In this document: positions 22,745 through 31,525 of the stretch, one piece after another
Position numbering within the stretch: the first letter of the stretch is position 1
Layout of the letters: each line of letters begins with the position of its first letter
NCBI RefSeq assembly: GCF_008704655.1
Contig: NZ_CP023688.1
Location: forward strand, 3,100,001-3,164,000
Source: Streptomyces rimosus
Lineage (GTDB): Bacteria; Actinomycetota; Actinomycetes; Streptomycetales; Streptomycetaceae
Length of the DNA: 64,000 nt
Reading direction: 5' to 3'
Program-made: the position numbers and the translations under genes
Notes under the pieces: generated by a model
Told to the model about the DNA's origin: nothing
The model's database searches: none
The model's input: only the letters and a program-made list of their open reading frames with translations

Positions 22745-24031
22745 TCAGCCGCCGAGGTGCACCGGCAGCGACTCGATTCCGTACACGATCGACAGCTTGC
22801 GGAATTCCAGCGCGTCCGGCTCCACCGCGAGCCGCATGTTCGGGAACCGCCGTACCAGCGCGGGGTAGGCGGCGCGCAGCTCCATACGGGCCAGCTCGGC
22901 GCCGACGCAGCGGTGTATGCCGTAGCCGAAGGCCAGGTGCGAGGGAACGTTGCGGGACGGGTCGAAGCGCTCCATGTCGGGACCGAGCTTGCCGTCCCGG
23001 TCGGCGCCGCTGAGCGAGCACAGCACCACGTCGCCCTTGGCGATCGGCACACCGGCGATCTCCATGTCCTCGCGCGCGAAGCGGGGGAAGGCGACCTGGA
23101 CGACGGTGAGGTAGCGCAGCAGCTCCTCGACGTAGCGCTCGGCCGCCTCGTCGCCGTCCTTGAGGGCGGCGAAGTGCTCGGGGTCCTGGAGGAGGACCAG
23201 GGCGCCCAGCGCCAGCATGCTCGCGGTGGTCTCGAAGCCGCCGGTCAGCACGCCGTCGGCCAGGCCCGCCAGCTCCTCGTCGCTGACCGAGTCGCCGTGT
23301 TCCTTGACGATCATGCCGAGCAGGCCGTCGCCCGGGTTCTGCCGCTGCTTCTTGACCACCTCACGGAAATAGGCGAGCGATTCCGATATGGCGCCGAAGG
23401 ACGCGTTGGCGCCGCTGAAGAGGTCGAAGCGCGCGGCGCTCAGCCGCTCGAAGTCCGCGCGGTCCTCGTACGGCACACCGAGCAGTTCGCAAATGACCAA
23501 GGACGGAATCGGCAGCGCAAAGGTTTCCACGATGTCGACCGGCTCGCCGGAGCTGCCGGCCTTCTCCATGGCGTCCAGCCGCTCCTCCACGATCTCGTGG
23601 ATACGGGGCGTGAGCCGCCCGAGCCGGCGCATGGTGAATTCGGGGGTCAGCAGACGGCGCAGCCGGGTGTGCACCGGCGGGTCGGCGAATCCGAGGCCGC
23701 CGGGGTTCTGGTCGGTGCTGGCACCGGCCTGGCCGATGAGGTTGGTGAAGTCCGAGCTGAAGGCGTTGGCCTTGCCCAGTACCGCCTTGACCTCGTCGTA
23801 CCCGGTGACGAGCCACACATTGGCGGCGATCGGCACCGGCAGCTTGGAGATGGGCTCCTGCTCGCGCACCGTCGCCAGCTCGCCCACCGGGTCCAGCCCC
23901 TGACGCCGCAGCGGCATCAACACAGAATCGGGCAAGAAAGACATCCGAGACAGGTCGAAGCCCTTCTTCCGCGTCCTGGCCATATACAGGCGGCCGGCCC
24001 AGGCGATGATCCGGGAACGGAGAGTCGTCAT
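22745..24031 (-). CDS. Cytochrome P450 (second)
   Basis: 428-residue P450 with I-helix VLTGGFETTAS, K-helix EELLR and haem loop FGYGIHRCVGAELARME. The N-terminal 45 residues are longer and more basic than in the first P450. The ATG appears leaderless: CAGTAT (24039-24044 on the minus strand) ends seven bases before it, the distance expected for a -10 box whose transcript begins at the start codon. It stands alone, facing away from the RodA-like gene. Substrate unknown. Confidence 0.9.
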   Translation of the reverse strand: MTTLRSRIIAWAGRLYMARTRKKGFDLSRMSFLPDSVLMPLRRQGLDPVGELATVREQEPISKLPVPIAANVWLVTGYDEVKAVLGKANAFSSDFTNLIGQAGASTDQNPGGLGFADPPVHTRLRRLLTPEFTMRRLGRLTPRIHEIVEERLDAMEKAGSSGEPVDIVETFALPIPSLVICELLGVPYEDRADFERLSAARFDLFSGANASFGAISESLAYFREVVKKQRQNPGDGLLGMIVKEHGDSVSDEELAGLADGVLTGGFETTASMLALGALVLLQDPEHFAALKDGDEAAERYVEELLRYLTVVQVAFPRFAREDMEIAGVPIAKGDVVLCSLSGADRDGKLGPDMERFDPSRNVPSHLAFGYGIHRCVGAELARMELRAAYPALVRRFPNMRLAVEPDALEFRKLSIVYGIESLPVHLGG

Positions 24032-24765
24032 GACGCTAATACTGCCTTTCGTCGAGGGGGACGGTCACCCGCCCTCGGCGGCCCCCCGTATGGACTGCCG
24101 AACGTTGGGACATCCGCTCGGCGTTCGCGGATGTGACGTGCGCCATGGACCGGTCGACCGCATCCAGCGTGACGAGCTCAGCCTTGTACATATGTGTGCG
24201 CGTGGTCTGAGGTCGAGTTTACAAACTGCCATTGCGCGCAATCACGGAACAACCCTTGTTCGCCCCCTAGGGGCGCCCCGGAGAAGGCCGCGACGGCCCG
24301 GCACGCAGGGCGAACTGGCCCCGGCCCCGGGCCAGTAGGCCGTCGCCGCCGGGCGCACCGCCGGGTTGTGCGCGTAGCGGGCCCCATGGGCGAAAGCCAA
24401 CCGTACGCGGGGTATGCGGCCCGCCCGTTCCGTCACGGGCGAACGGGGCAACCCGTACGCCGCTCCCCGCGTCCACCCGCCCCGGGCCGCCCGCGGGCGG
24501 GCCCACCGGGGAGCGCCCCGCTCCGCGCGCCCCGGAAAACGTGCCCGCCCGACCCGCGACCGTGTGCCCGTGCGACCCGCCGACCGGGTGCGACCCATGC
24601 CCCGCTCTCCCGGAAACCGTGCCCGCACGGCCCTCCCCCTACAGGAACCGCTCCCTCCCCCCACCCCGGCCGCCTCACCCCGCCCACGGCATCCACCTCG
24701 CACCACACGCCCCGCCCGTCCCGACATAAAGGACATATATCCCGGCGCTTGCTACGTTGCCCGAC
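24032..24765. other. 734-bp intergenic region with palindrome cluster at 24216-24273
   Basis: No convincing gene on either strand. Four palindromes lie within 60 bases: AGTTT-AC-AAACT (24216-24227), ATTGCGCGCAAT (24231-24242), GAACAA-CCC-TTGTTC (24247-24261) and CCCCTAGGGG (24264-24273). The right half (24400-24700) is GC- and Pro-codon-rich with only shadow frames. The -10 boxes of the second P450 (24039-24044) and of the RodA-like gene (24753-24758) are at the two edges. Confidence 0.6.
24753..24758 (+). promoter_or_regulatory. -10 box for a leaderless RodA/FtsW transcript
   Basis: TACGTT ends seven bases before the ATG at 24766, so transcription would begin at the start codon. No Shine-Dalgarno precedes this ATG, which agrees. 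Confidence 0.6.
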
Positions 24766-26235
24766 ATGACCGCAACCACGGCGGACGCTCCCCCACCGGG
24801 CCTGAGACTGCCCAGACGCCGGGGCACCGAGCTGCTTCTGCTCGTCGGTGCCGTCCTCATCAGCGTCTACGGGTACATCGACGTCGGGCTCGCCCGGCAG
24901 AACGCGGTGCCGGGCGACACGGTGAGCTACGGCGCGGGCCTCGGCGCCCTGGCCCTCCTCGGCCACCTCGCCGTCCGGTTCCGGGCGCCGTACGCCGATC
25001 CCCTGCTGCTGCCCATCGCCGTGCTGCTCAACGGGCTCGGACTGGTGCTGATCTTCCGGCTGGACCTGGAGACGCCCCGCAACCCGGCGGCGCCCACCCA
25101 GCTGGTCTGGTCGGCGCTCGGCGTCGGCCTGTTCGCCGCCGTCGTCCTGCTGCTGCGCGACCACCGCGTCCTGCAGCGCTACGCATACGTATCGGTGGCC
25201 GCCGGTCTCGCCCTGATGATCGTCCCGATCTTCTTCCCCGCGGTGAACGGGGCGAAGATCTGGATCCGGGTGGCGGGTTTTTCCTTCCAGCCCGGCGAGT
25301 TCGCCAAGATCCTGCTCACCGTCTTCTTCGCCGCCTACCTGGCGGCCAACCGCAACGCGCTCGCCCACACCGGCAGGCGGATGTGGCGCTACCAGTTCCC
25401 CACCGGCCGGGTGCTCGGCCCGATCCTGACGATCTGGCTGATCAGCGTCGGCGTCCTGGTCCTCGAACGCGATCTGGGCACCTCGCTGCTCTTCTTCGGC
25501 GTCTTCGTCGTCCTGCTGTACGTCGCCACCGGCCGCACCGGCTGGATCGCCATGGGCCTGCTGCTGGCCGCCGCCGGGGCCGCCGCCGTGGGCTCCCTCG
25601 AACCGCATGTGCACAGCCGGGTCTCGGACTGGCTGCACCCGTTCGCGAGCATCGACGCGGGCCGCGGCGCGGGCCAGCTCGCCCAGTCGCTGTTCGCCTT
25701 CGCCGCGGGCGGCATGCTCGGCACCGGCCTGGGCGAGGGCCACTCCTCACTCATCGGCTTCGCCATGAAGTCGGACTTCATCCTGGCCACCTTCGGCGAG
25801 GAACTGGGCCTGGTCGGCCTGACCGTGCTCTTCCTGCTGTACGCACTGCTGGTCGCGCGCGGCTACCGGGCGGGCCTGGCGCTGCGCGACCCGTTCGGCC
25901 GGCTGCTGGCCGTGGGCCTCGCCTCCCTCCTCGCGATCCAGGTCTTCGTCATCGCGGGCGGGGTGATGGGGCTGATCCCGCTGACCGGCATGGCGATGCC
26001 GTTCCTCGCCCAGGGCGGCTCGTCCGTGGTCACCAACTGGGTCATCATCGCGCTGCTCATCCGGATCAGCGACAGCGCCCGCCGCCCGGTCCCGGCCGCC
26101 ACCGAGCCCGGCGTCATCGCGGCGGACCACCCCGGCGGCGGCCGGGCCGGGGCCTCGGCCGGGCCGTACGGGGAGGAGGACACCCCGTACCGGTACGGGT
26201 ACGGGGTCGGCGGCGGAAAGGAGCGGGACCGGTGA
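24766..26235 (+). CDS. SEDS-family cell-wall glycosyltransferase (FtsW/RodA/SpoVE)
   Basis: 489 residues with about twelve membrane helices. Signature segments are NGAKIWIRVAGFSFQPGEFA, LERDLGTSLLFF (the Asp is the conserved polymerase residue), SDFILATFGEELGLVG and GMAMPFLAQGGSSVVTNW. It polymerises lipid II into glycan strands with a partner class B PBP, here encoded next with a GTGA overlap. The order SEDS-PbpA matches the rodA-pbpA pair of actinobacteria, but the pstP/pknA kinase genes that usually flank that pair are absent, so this may be an extra paralogue. The C-terminal tail is rich in Gly/Tyr/Arg. An in-frame TTG lies three codons upstream. Confidence 0.93.
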   Translation: MTATTADAPPPGLRLPRRRGTELLLLVGAVLISVYGYIDVGLARQNAVPGDTVSYGAGLGALALLGHLAVRFRAPYADPLLLPIAVLLNGLGLVLIFRLDLETPRNPAAPTQLVWSALGVGLFAAVVLLLRDHRVLQRYAYVSVAAGLALMIVPIFFPAVNGAKIWIRVAGFSFQPGEFAKILLTVFFAAYLAANRNALAHTGRRMWRYQFPTGRVLGPILTIWLISVGVLVLERDLGTSLLFFGVFVVLLYVATGRTGWIAMGLLLAAAGAAAVGSLEPHVHSRVSDWLHPFASIDAGRGAGQLAQSLFAFAAGGMLGTGLGEGHSSLIGFAMKSDFILATFGEELGLVGLTVLFLLYALLVARGYRAGLALRDPFGRLLAVGLASLLAIQVFVIAGGVMGLIPLTGMAMPFLAQGGSSVVTNWVIIALLIRISDSARRPVPAATEPGVIAADHPGGGRAGASAGPYGEEDTPYRYGYGVGGGKERDR

Positions 26236-27686
26236 ACCGTTACATCCGCCGGGCCAGCGTCTTCGGCCTCGTGCTGCTCGTCGCGCTCCTCCTGAACGCC
26301 GCCCGCGTCCAGGTCTTCAAGGCCGACGCCTACGACGCGAACCCCGCCAACCGGCGCACCGCGCTCACCCGTTACAGCCAGCCGCGCGGGAACATCCTGG
26401 TCGGCGGCAGGCCGGTCACCGGGTCCCGGGACAGCGGCGGGCGGCTGCGTTACGAGCGCACGTACACCGAGGGACCGCTGTACGCCGCCGTCACCGGCTA
26501 CGCCTCCCAGATCTACGGCACCTCGCTGCTGGAGCACGCCGAGGACCGCGTACTGTCCGGCACCGACCCCCGGCTCGCCCCGTTCCCACTGTGGACGGAC
26601 ATCACCCGCGAGCAGCAGCCCGGCGGTGAGGTGCGCACCACGATCGACGCCGCGGCGCAGCGGGCCGCGTTCGAGGGGCTGGGGAGCAAGAAAGGCGCGG
26701 TGGCGGCCGTCGAGCCGCGCACCGGCAAGATTCTCGCGCTGGTCAGCACGCCGTCGTACGACCCGAACGAGCTGGCCGGCACCGGGCGGCCGGTCACCAC
26801 GGCCTGGGACCGGCTCAACCACGGCGGCGAGCAGCCGATGCTCAACCGGGCGCTGAAGCAGACGTACCCGCCGGGCTCGACCTTCAAGGTCGTCACGGCC
26901 GCGGCGGCGCTGGACCACCGCAAGGTCACCGACCTCGACGCGAAGACCGGCATCCCGAGCCCGTACACCCTCCCGGGGACCTCCACCAAGCTCACCAACG
27001 AGGCGGGCGGCTGCGCGAACGCGTCCCTGCGCCACGCCTTCGAGATGTCCTGCAACACCGTATTCGCCGGCCTGGGCGTGGACGTGGGCCTGGACGGCAT
27101 GGCCGGGACGGCGGAGAACTTCGGCTTCAACGACGCGGGCCTGAAGATCCCCTCCACCGCCACCCGCAGCAACTTCGACACCGACATGAACGACGCGCAG
27201 CTGGCGCTCTCGGCCATCGGCCAGTACGACACCACCGCCACCCCGCTCCAGATGGCGATGGTCGCCGCGGCGGTGGCCAACGACGGTGGCGTCCGGGCCC
27301 CCTACCTGGTGGACAAGGTGACCGACGCGGACGGCGAAACCGTCTCCGCCACCCGGCAGCGGACCCTGCACCGGGCCATGGAGCGGGACACCGCGCGCCG
27401 GCTCCAGGAGCTGATGACGGGCGTGGTCACCCGTGGCACCGGCGGCAACGCGGCGATCGACGGCGCCACCGTCGGCGGCAAGACCGGCACCGCGCAGCAC
27501 GGGGTGCACAACGAGGGCACGCCGTACGCCTGGTTCATCTCCTGGGCGAAGCGGGACGGCGCGGACGATCCGGCGGTGGCCGTGGCGGTGGTCGTCGAGG
27601 ACGCGGCGGCCGACCGGGCGGACATCAGCGGCGGCGGCAGCGCGGCCCCCATCGCCCGCGCGGTGATGCAGGCCGCGCTACGGTGA
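26232..27686 (+). CDS. Class B penicillin-binding protein (PbpA-like transpeptidase)
   Basis: 484 residues. One N-terminal membrane helix (about 7-25), a dimerisation region with QPRGNILVGGRPV, and a transpeptidase domain with the three active-site motifs: STFK in PPGSTFKVV, SCN in EMSCNTVF and KTG in VGGKTGTAQ. No PASTA domains. It cross-links peptidoglycan made by the SEDS protein encoded just upstream. GTG start coupled to the ftsW/rodA stop. Confidence 0.94.
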   Translation: MNRYIRRASVFGLVLLVALLLNAARVQVFKADAYDANPANRRTALTRYSQPRGNILVGGRPVTGSRDSGGRLRYERTYTEGPLYAAVTGYASQIYGTSLLEHAEDRVLSGTDPRLAPFPLWTDITREQQPGGEVRTTIDAAAQRAAFEGLGSKKGAVAAVEPRTGKILALVSTPSYDPNELAGTGRPVTTAWDRLNHGGEQPMLNRALKQTYPPGSTFKVVTAAAALDHRKVTDLDAKTGIPSPYTLPGTSTKLTNEAGGCANASLRHAFEMSCNTVFAGLGVDVGLDGMAGTAENFGFNDAGLKIPSTATRSNFDTDMNDAQLALSAIGQYDTTATPLQMAMVAAAVANDGGVRAPYLVDKVTDADGETVSATRQRTLHRAMERDTARRLQELMTGVVTRGTGGNAAIDGATVGGKTGTAQHGVHNEGTPYAWFISWAKRDGADDPAVAVAVVVEDAAADRADISGGGSAAPIARAVMQAALR

Positions 27687-27705
27687 CGTGAGGGGAGAAC
27701 CGGGG

Positions 27706-28245
27706 ATGCGGGGCCGTACTCGCGAGGGGGCAGGGATACGCATGGTTCGTACGCACCGCAGGGAACGCGGCCGGCAGTCCGCCCGCCAGAGCCGGGGCCC
27801 GGCCGCCGTACTGCCGCTCTCCGAGATCGAGGCACTGGCCCGCCGCGCGCACGAAGGACAGACGGACAAGGCGGGCCGCCCGTACGCGGAGCACCTGGCC
27901 GCGGTCGCCGAGGGCGTCCGGGCGCGCGGCGGCAACGACGAACAGATCGCCGCCGCCTGGCTGCACGACGCGATCGAGGACGACGCGCTGCCGCCCGCAT
28001 GGCTGGACGGCGCCGCCCTCACACCGCGCACCAAGGCGATGGTCCGCGCGGTGACCAAGCGCCGGGGCGAGCCGGTCGAGGCGTACACGGCCCGCATCCT
28101 GGCCACGCCCGGCGCACTGCTGATCAAGCAGGCGGACCTGGCACACAACGCGGACCCGGCACGGCTGGCGGTGCTGGACGCGGCGACGCGGGAGCGACTG
28201 ACCGTGAAGTACGCCAAGGTGCGGGCGCTGCTGGGGCTGGCGTAG
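27706..28245 (+). CDS. HD-domain hydrolase, RelA/SpoT- or Mesh1-like
   Basis: 179 residues. After a basic N-terminus it has a small HD phosphohydrolase domain: EALARRAHEGQ with the first His, AWLHDAIED (HD pair) and LLIKQADLAHNADP (distal Asp region). This is the arrangement of the (p)ppGpp hydrolase domain without a synthetase. It could hydrolyse (p)ppGpp or another nucleotide; not shown by sequence alone. ATG 27706 is chosen because GGGGAG lies eight bases upstream; GTG 27688 and ATG 27742 are alternatives. It follows pbpA by 19 bases and is probably in its transcript. Confidence 0.8.
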   Translation: MRGRTREGAGIRMVRTHRRERGRQSARQSRGPAAVLPLSEIEALARRAHEGQTDKAGRPYAEHLAAVAEGVRARGGNDEQIAAAWLHDAIEDDALPPAWLDGAALTPRTKAMVRAVTKRRGEPVEAYTARILATPGALLIKQADLAHNADPARLAVLDAATRERLTVKYAKVRALLGLA

Positions 28246-28297
28246 GCGCCGCGTTCCACCCCCCGGACACCCCCCTCACAAACCTGCCCCATACAGC

Positions 28298-28303
28298 TAA
28301 CCT
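28298..28303 (+). promoter_or_regulatory. -10 box for a leaderless ABC ATPase transcript
   Basis: TAACCT followed by seven bases and ATG 28311. No Shine-Dalgarno is present before this ATG. Confidence 0.55.
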
Positions 28304-28310
28304 GCCCGCC

Positions 28311-29147
28311 ATGACGACCTCGGAGCCCTCGGACCCCACCGCCCCCACGGCCCCCGGCGACCAGGTGATCGCGGCCCTCCACGACGCGAGCGTCCGCCGC
28401 TTCACCACCGGGCAGGTCATCCTCGACGGCATCGACTGGACCGTGCGTACCGGTGAGCACTGGGCGCTGCTCGGTGCCAACGGTGCGGGCAAGACGACCG
28501 TGCTGCGGCTGATCGGCGCGCTCATGTTCCCGACGACCGGCACGGTCGAGGTGCTCGGTCACCGGCTGGGCACCGTGGACGTACGTGAACTGCGCGCCGC
28601 GATCGGCCTGGTCTCCAGCGCGCAGAAGGTGCCCCAGGACGCCACCGGCCACACCGTGGTGCTGACCGGTGCGACCGGGACCGTGCAGCCGCTGTGGGGG
28701 AAGTACGACGACGCGACCCGTGAGCGCGCGCACGAACTGCTGGCGGAGCTGGAGTGCAAGGAACTGGCGGACCGGCCGTACGGCGTGTGTTCCGGTGGCC
28801 AGCGAGCCCGGCTGCTCATCGCCCGCGCGCTGATGGCCGATCCGTCGCTGCTGCTCCTGGACGAGCCGTTCAACGCGCTCGACCTGCCGTCCAGGGAGGA
28901 CCTGATCGACACCATGCACCGCCTGGCCAAGGGCCGCCCCGGCCTGGCGACCGTCACCGTCACCCACCACCTGGAAGAGCTGTCCCCCGCCATCGGCCAC
29001 GCGCTGCTGCTGCGTGAGGGCCGCGTCCAAGCGCTGGGCCCGGTCGCGGACGTCCTCACGGGCGACCGCATGACGGCGTGCTTCGGGCGCCCCATCGAGG
29101 TGTCCCGCCACGACGGCCGCTGGCTCGCCCGGTCGGGCCGGCGTTAG
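28311..29147 (+). CDS. ABC transporter ATP-binding protein
   Basis: 278 residues. Walker A LLGANGAGKTTVL, ABC signature CSGGQRARLLIARAL and Walker B LLLLDEPFNALD, followed by the H-loop His in TVTHHLEEL. No permease gene adjoins it, so the membrane partner, if any, lies elsewhere. The signature starts CSGGQ rather than LSGGQ. Similar to the lone YlmA-like ATPases of actinobacteria. Probable leaderless start. Confidence 0.88.
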   Translation: MTTSEPSDPTAPTAPGDQVIAALHDASVRRFTTGQVILDGIDWTVRTGEHWALLGANGAGKTTVLRLIGALMFPTTGTVEVLGHRLGTVDVRELRAAIGLVSSAQKVPQDATGHTVVLTGATGTVQPLWGKYDDATRERAHELLAELECKELADRPYGVCSGGQRARLLIARALMADPSLLLLDEPFNALDLPSREDLIDTMHRLAKGRPGLATVTVTHHLEELSPAIGHALLLREGRVQALGPVADVLTGDRMTACFGRPIEVSRHDGRWLARSGRR

Positions 29148-29193
29148 CCCGCGGCAGCACCAGGCCGGGACGTCGCCGGCGCTTCGGGCGGCG

Positions 29194-30315
29194 TCAGCTG
29201 TCCAACTGCTCGGACTTGACACCCTCGGCGATCGCCTCGGCCACCTCCGCCGTGCGTTCGCGCTCTTCTTTCGCGAAGCGTTCGGCGTCGAGCTGTTCGG
29301 CCAGTTCCTCGTCCTGGGCCATCAGCTGGTCCAGGTTGGAGTCGCCCAGCTCGAAGACGCCCATGTCCACGTACGCGCGCTGGAGGCGTTCGTCCCACAG
29401 GCCGATGTCCTTCACGCACGGCACGATGCGGCTGAAGAGCAGTTTGCGGAAGAGATGGAGGAATTCGGAGTTCTCGGTGATCTCGGCGGCCTCCTGGTGG
29501 GGGACGCCGAAGTTCTCCAGCACCTCCAGGCCGCGCAGCCGGTCGCGCATCAGATGGCAGCCCTCGATGACGAACTCCTCGCGTTCGCGCAGTTCGGCGT
29601 CGGAGAGCTGCTTGTAGTAGTCGCGCAGGGCCAGCCGCCCGAAGGCGACGTGCCGGGCCTCGTCCTGCATGACGTAGGCGAGGATCTGTTTCGGCAGCGG
29701 CATGGTGGTGGTGTCGCGGATCATGCCGAACGCGGCCAGCGCGAGGCCCTCGATCAGCACCTGCATGCCCAGGTAGGGCATGTCCCAGCGGGAGTCCCTG
29801 AGGGTGTCCCCCAGGAGCGCCTGGAGGTTGTCGTTGACCGGGTAGAGCATCCCGATCTTCTCTTTCAGGAACCGGCTGTAGATCTCCGCGTGCCGGGCCT
29901 CGTCCATGGTCTGGGTCGCGGAGTAGAACTTCGCGTCGAGGTCGGGGACGGTCTCCACGATGCGCGCCGCGCACACCATCGCGCCCTGCTCGCCGTGCAG
30001 GAACTGGCTGAACTGCCAGGAGGCGTAGTGCTGCCGCAGTTCACCGCGCTCCTTGTCCGACATCCGGTCCCAGTAGGGCGTCCCGTAGAGGGCGACCGAT
30101 TCGTCCGGTGTGCCGAGCGGGTTGTACGGGTCGACCTCCTGCGCCCAGTCGATGCGCAGATCGGCGTCCCACTGCTTGTCCTTGCCCTTCTGGTAGAGCG
30201 CGAGGAGCCGTTCCCGGCCGTCGTCGTATTCCCAGCTGAAGCGGGCCGGGCTGCCGGCCGGCACGGTCCACTCGTACCCGCCCGGGGCCTGTGCGTACAG
30301 CTCGCGGCTCGACAT
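29194..30315 (-). CDS. Ferritin-like di-iron protein
   Basis: 373 residues, mostly helical, with iron-ligand motifs: HGEQGAMVCAARIVE, TMDEARHAEIYSRFL and VMQDEARHVAFGRLAL (two DEARH motifs). This is the four-helix-bundle di-iron fold of R2-like and ferritin-like oxidases. The C-terminal 60 residues are acidic and helical. The ATG at 30315 has GGAGG five bases upstream, favouring it over a GTG 19 codons earlier. It is divergent from a second di-iron enzyme across 169 bases, suggesting joint regulation. Substrate unknown. Confidence 0.82.
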   Translation of the reverse strand: MSSRELYAQAPGGYEWTVPAGSPARFSWEYDDGRERLLALYQKGKDKQWDADLRIDWAQEVDPYNPLGTPDESVALYGTPYWDRMSDKERGELRQHYASWQFSQFLHGEQGAMVCAARIVETVPDLDAKFYSATQTMDEARHAEIYSRFLKEKIGMLYPVNDNLQALLGDTLRDSRWDMPYLGMQVLIEGLALAAFGMIRDTTTMPLPKQILAYVMQDEARHVAFGRLALRDYYKQLSDAELREREEFVIEGCHLMRDRLRGLEVLENFGVPHQEAAEITENSEFLHLFRKLLFSRIVPCVKDIGLWDERLQRAYVDMGVFELGDSNLDQLMAQDEELAEQLDAERFAKEERERTAEVAEAIAEGVKSEQLDS

Positions 30316-30411
30316 CCACGCCTCCTCGCTCGGCCCGATCCCCCTGCCGGGGGCGGTCGTTGGCAGGCTCACACGAACTTACCGGCGGGTCAACAATTCG
30401 CGCACAGGGGA

Positions 30412-30440
30412 TTGACGCGCTTGCTGACAAGCAGTCTCAT
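30412..30440 (+). promoter_or_regulatory. Promoter of the AurF-like gene with inverted repeat in the spacer
   Basis: TTGACG (30412-30417), a 17-base spacer and TCTCAT (30435-30440). Within the spacer, GCTTG (30419-30423) and CAAGC (30428-30432) form an inverted repeat around CTGA. A repressor binding there would block RNA polymerase; the TetR gene at 31526 is the obvious candidate (inference). Confidence 0.5.
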
Positions 30441-30484
30441 AAGACGGTGACCGCGGGTAACCCACGAGCGAGGTAACCACAGCC

Positions 30485-31432
30485 ATGACAACCGTGACGA
30501 CAGCGACGACCGTGACGGAGCCGGAAGCCCTCCGGGACGCCCTCGGGCTGCTCAAGGACCGCGAGCAGGTGGCGGAACGGCTGCTCGACTCCTCCGCCAA
30601 GCACTCCTTCGACCCGGACACCGAACTCGACTGGGACGCACCCCTGGAAGAGGGCAAGTGGTTCTGGCCGCCGGAGCTGGTGTCCCTCTACGACACCCCG
30701 CTGTGGAAGAAGATGTCCGAGGAGCAGCGGATGGAGCTGTCCCGGCACGAGGCCGCCTCGCTGGCCTCGCTGGGCATCTGGTTCGAGATCATCCTGATGC
30801 AGCTGCTGGTACGGCACATCTACGACAAGTCCGTCACCAGCGCGCACGTGCGCTACGCGCTGACCGAGATAGCCGACGAGTGCCGGCACTCGAAGATGTT
30901 CGCGCGCATGATCCAGAAGGGCGAGGCGCCCGCGTACCCCGTCTCCCGCCTCAACCACAACCTGGCGCGCATCCTCAAGACCGTTTCCACCACGCCCGGT
31001 TCGTTCGCCTGCACCCTGCTCGGCGAGGAGATCCTCGACTGGATGCAGCGGCTGACCTTCCCTGACGAGCGGGTCCAGACGATCGTGCGCGGCGTCACCC
31101 GCATCCACGTCGTCGAAGAGGCCCGGCACGTCCGCTACGCGCGCGAGGAACTGCGCCGCCAGATGGTCACGGCGCCGCGCTGGGAGCAGGAACTGACCCG
31201 GATCAGCTGCGGGGAGGCGGCCCGCGTCTTCTCCATCGCGTTCGTCAACCCGCAGGTGTACACGAACGTCGGTCTGGACCGGCGGGAGGCGGTCGCCCAG
31301 GTGAAGGCGAGCGGGCACCGGCGCGAGGTGATGCAGTCCGGCGCGGGCCGGCTGACGGAGTTCCTGGACGACATCGGCGTCCTGCGGGGCGTCGGCCGCA
31401 GGCTCTGGAAGAGCTCGGGGCTGCTGGCGTAG
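30485..31432 (+). CDS. AurF-like di-iron oxygenase
   Basis: 315 residues of the AurF (p-aminobenzoate N-oxygenase) type. The metal-binding helices are visible: LSRHEAASLASLGIWFE, YALTEIADECRHSKMFARMI, LLGEEILDWMQRL and IHVVEEARHVRYAREEL, giving the Glu/His set of the di-iron site. Family enzymes oxidise aryl amines or related substrates; many genomic members have unknown roles. The TetR gene follows after a hairpin. ATG with GAGG 11-12 bases upstream. Confidence 0.85.
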   Translation: MTTVTTATTVTEPEALRDALGLLKDREQVAERLLDSSAKHSFDPDTELDWDAPLEEGKWFWPPELVSLYDTPLWKKMSEEQRMELSRHEAASLASLGIWFEIILMQLLVRHIYDKSVTSAHVRYALTEIADECRHSKMFARMIQKGEAPAYPVSRLNHNLARILKTVSTTPGSFACTLLGEEILDWMQRLTFPDERVQTIVRGVTRIHVVEEARHVRYAREELRRQMVTAPRWEQELTRISCGEAARVFSIAFVNPQVYTNVGLDRREAVAQVKASGHRREVMQSGAGRLTEFLDDIGVLRGVGRRLWKSSGLLA

Positions 31433-31484
31433 GCACCGGCGCAGCGCGGGTCCGTACGCGCGGGTGCGCCCCGCGCTCCCGAAC

Positions 31485-31512
31485 CCGCCCCGTCGCCTGC
31501 CCGACGGGGCGG
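31485..31512 (+). terminator. Terminator hairpin between AurF-like and TetR genes
   Basis: Perfect 11-bp stem CCGCCCCGTCG / CGACGGGGCGG with a six-base loop, followed by TTA. It ends one base before the likely -10 box (TACGCT, 31514-31519) of the TetR gene, separating the two transcripts. Confidence 0.75.
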
Positions 31513-31525
31513 TTACGCTGCTGGG

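Noticed and set aside
24414..26231. Long plus-strand frame overlapping the RodA-like gene
   Set aside because: It reads an Arg/Pro-rich frame through the SEDS gene and only becomes real at the PbpA start (26232).
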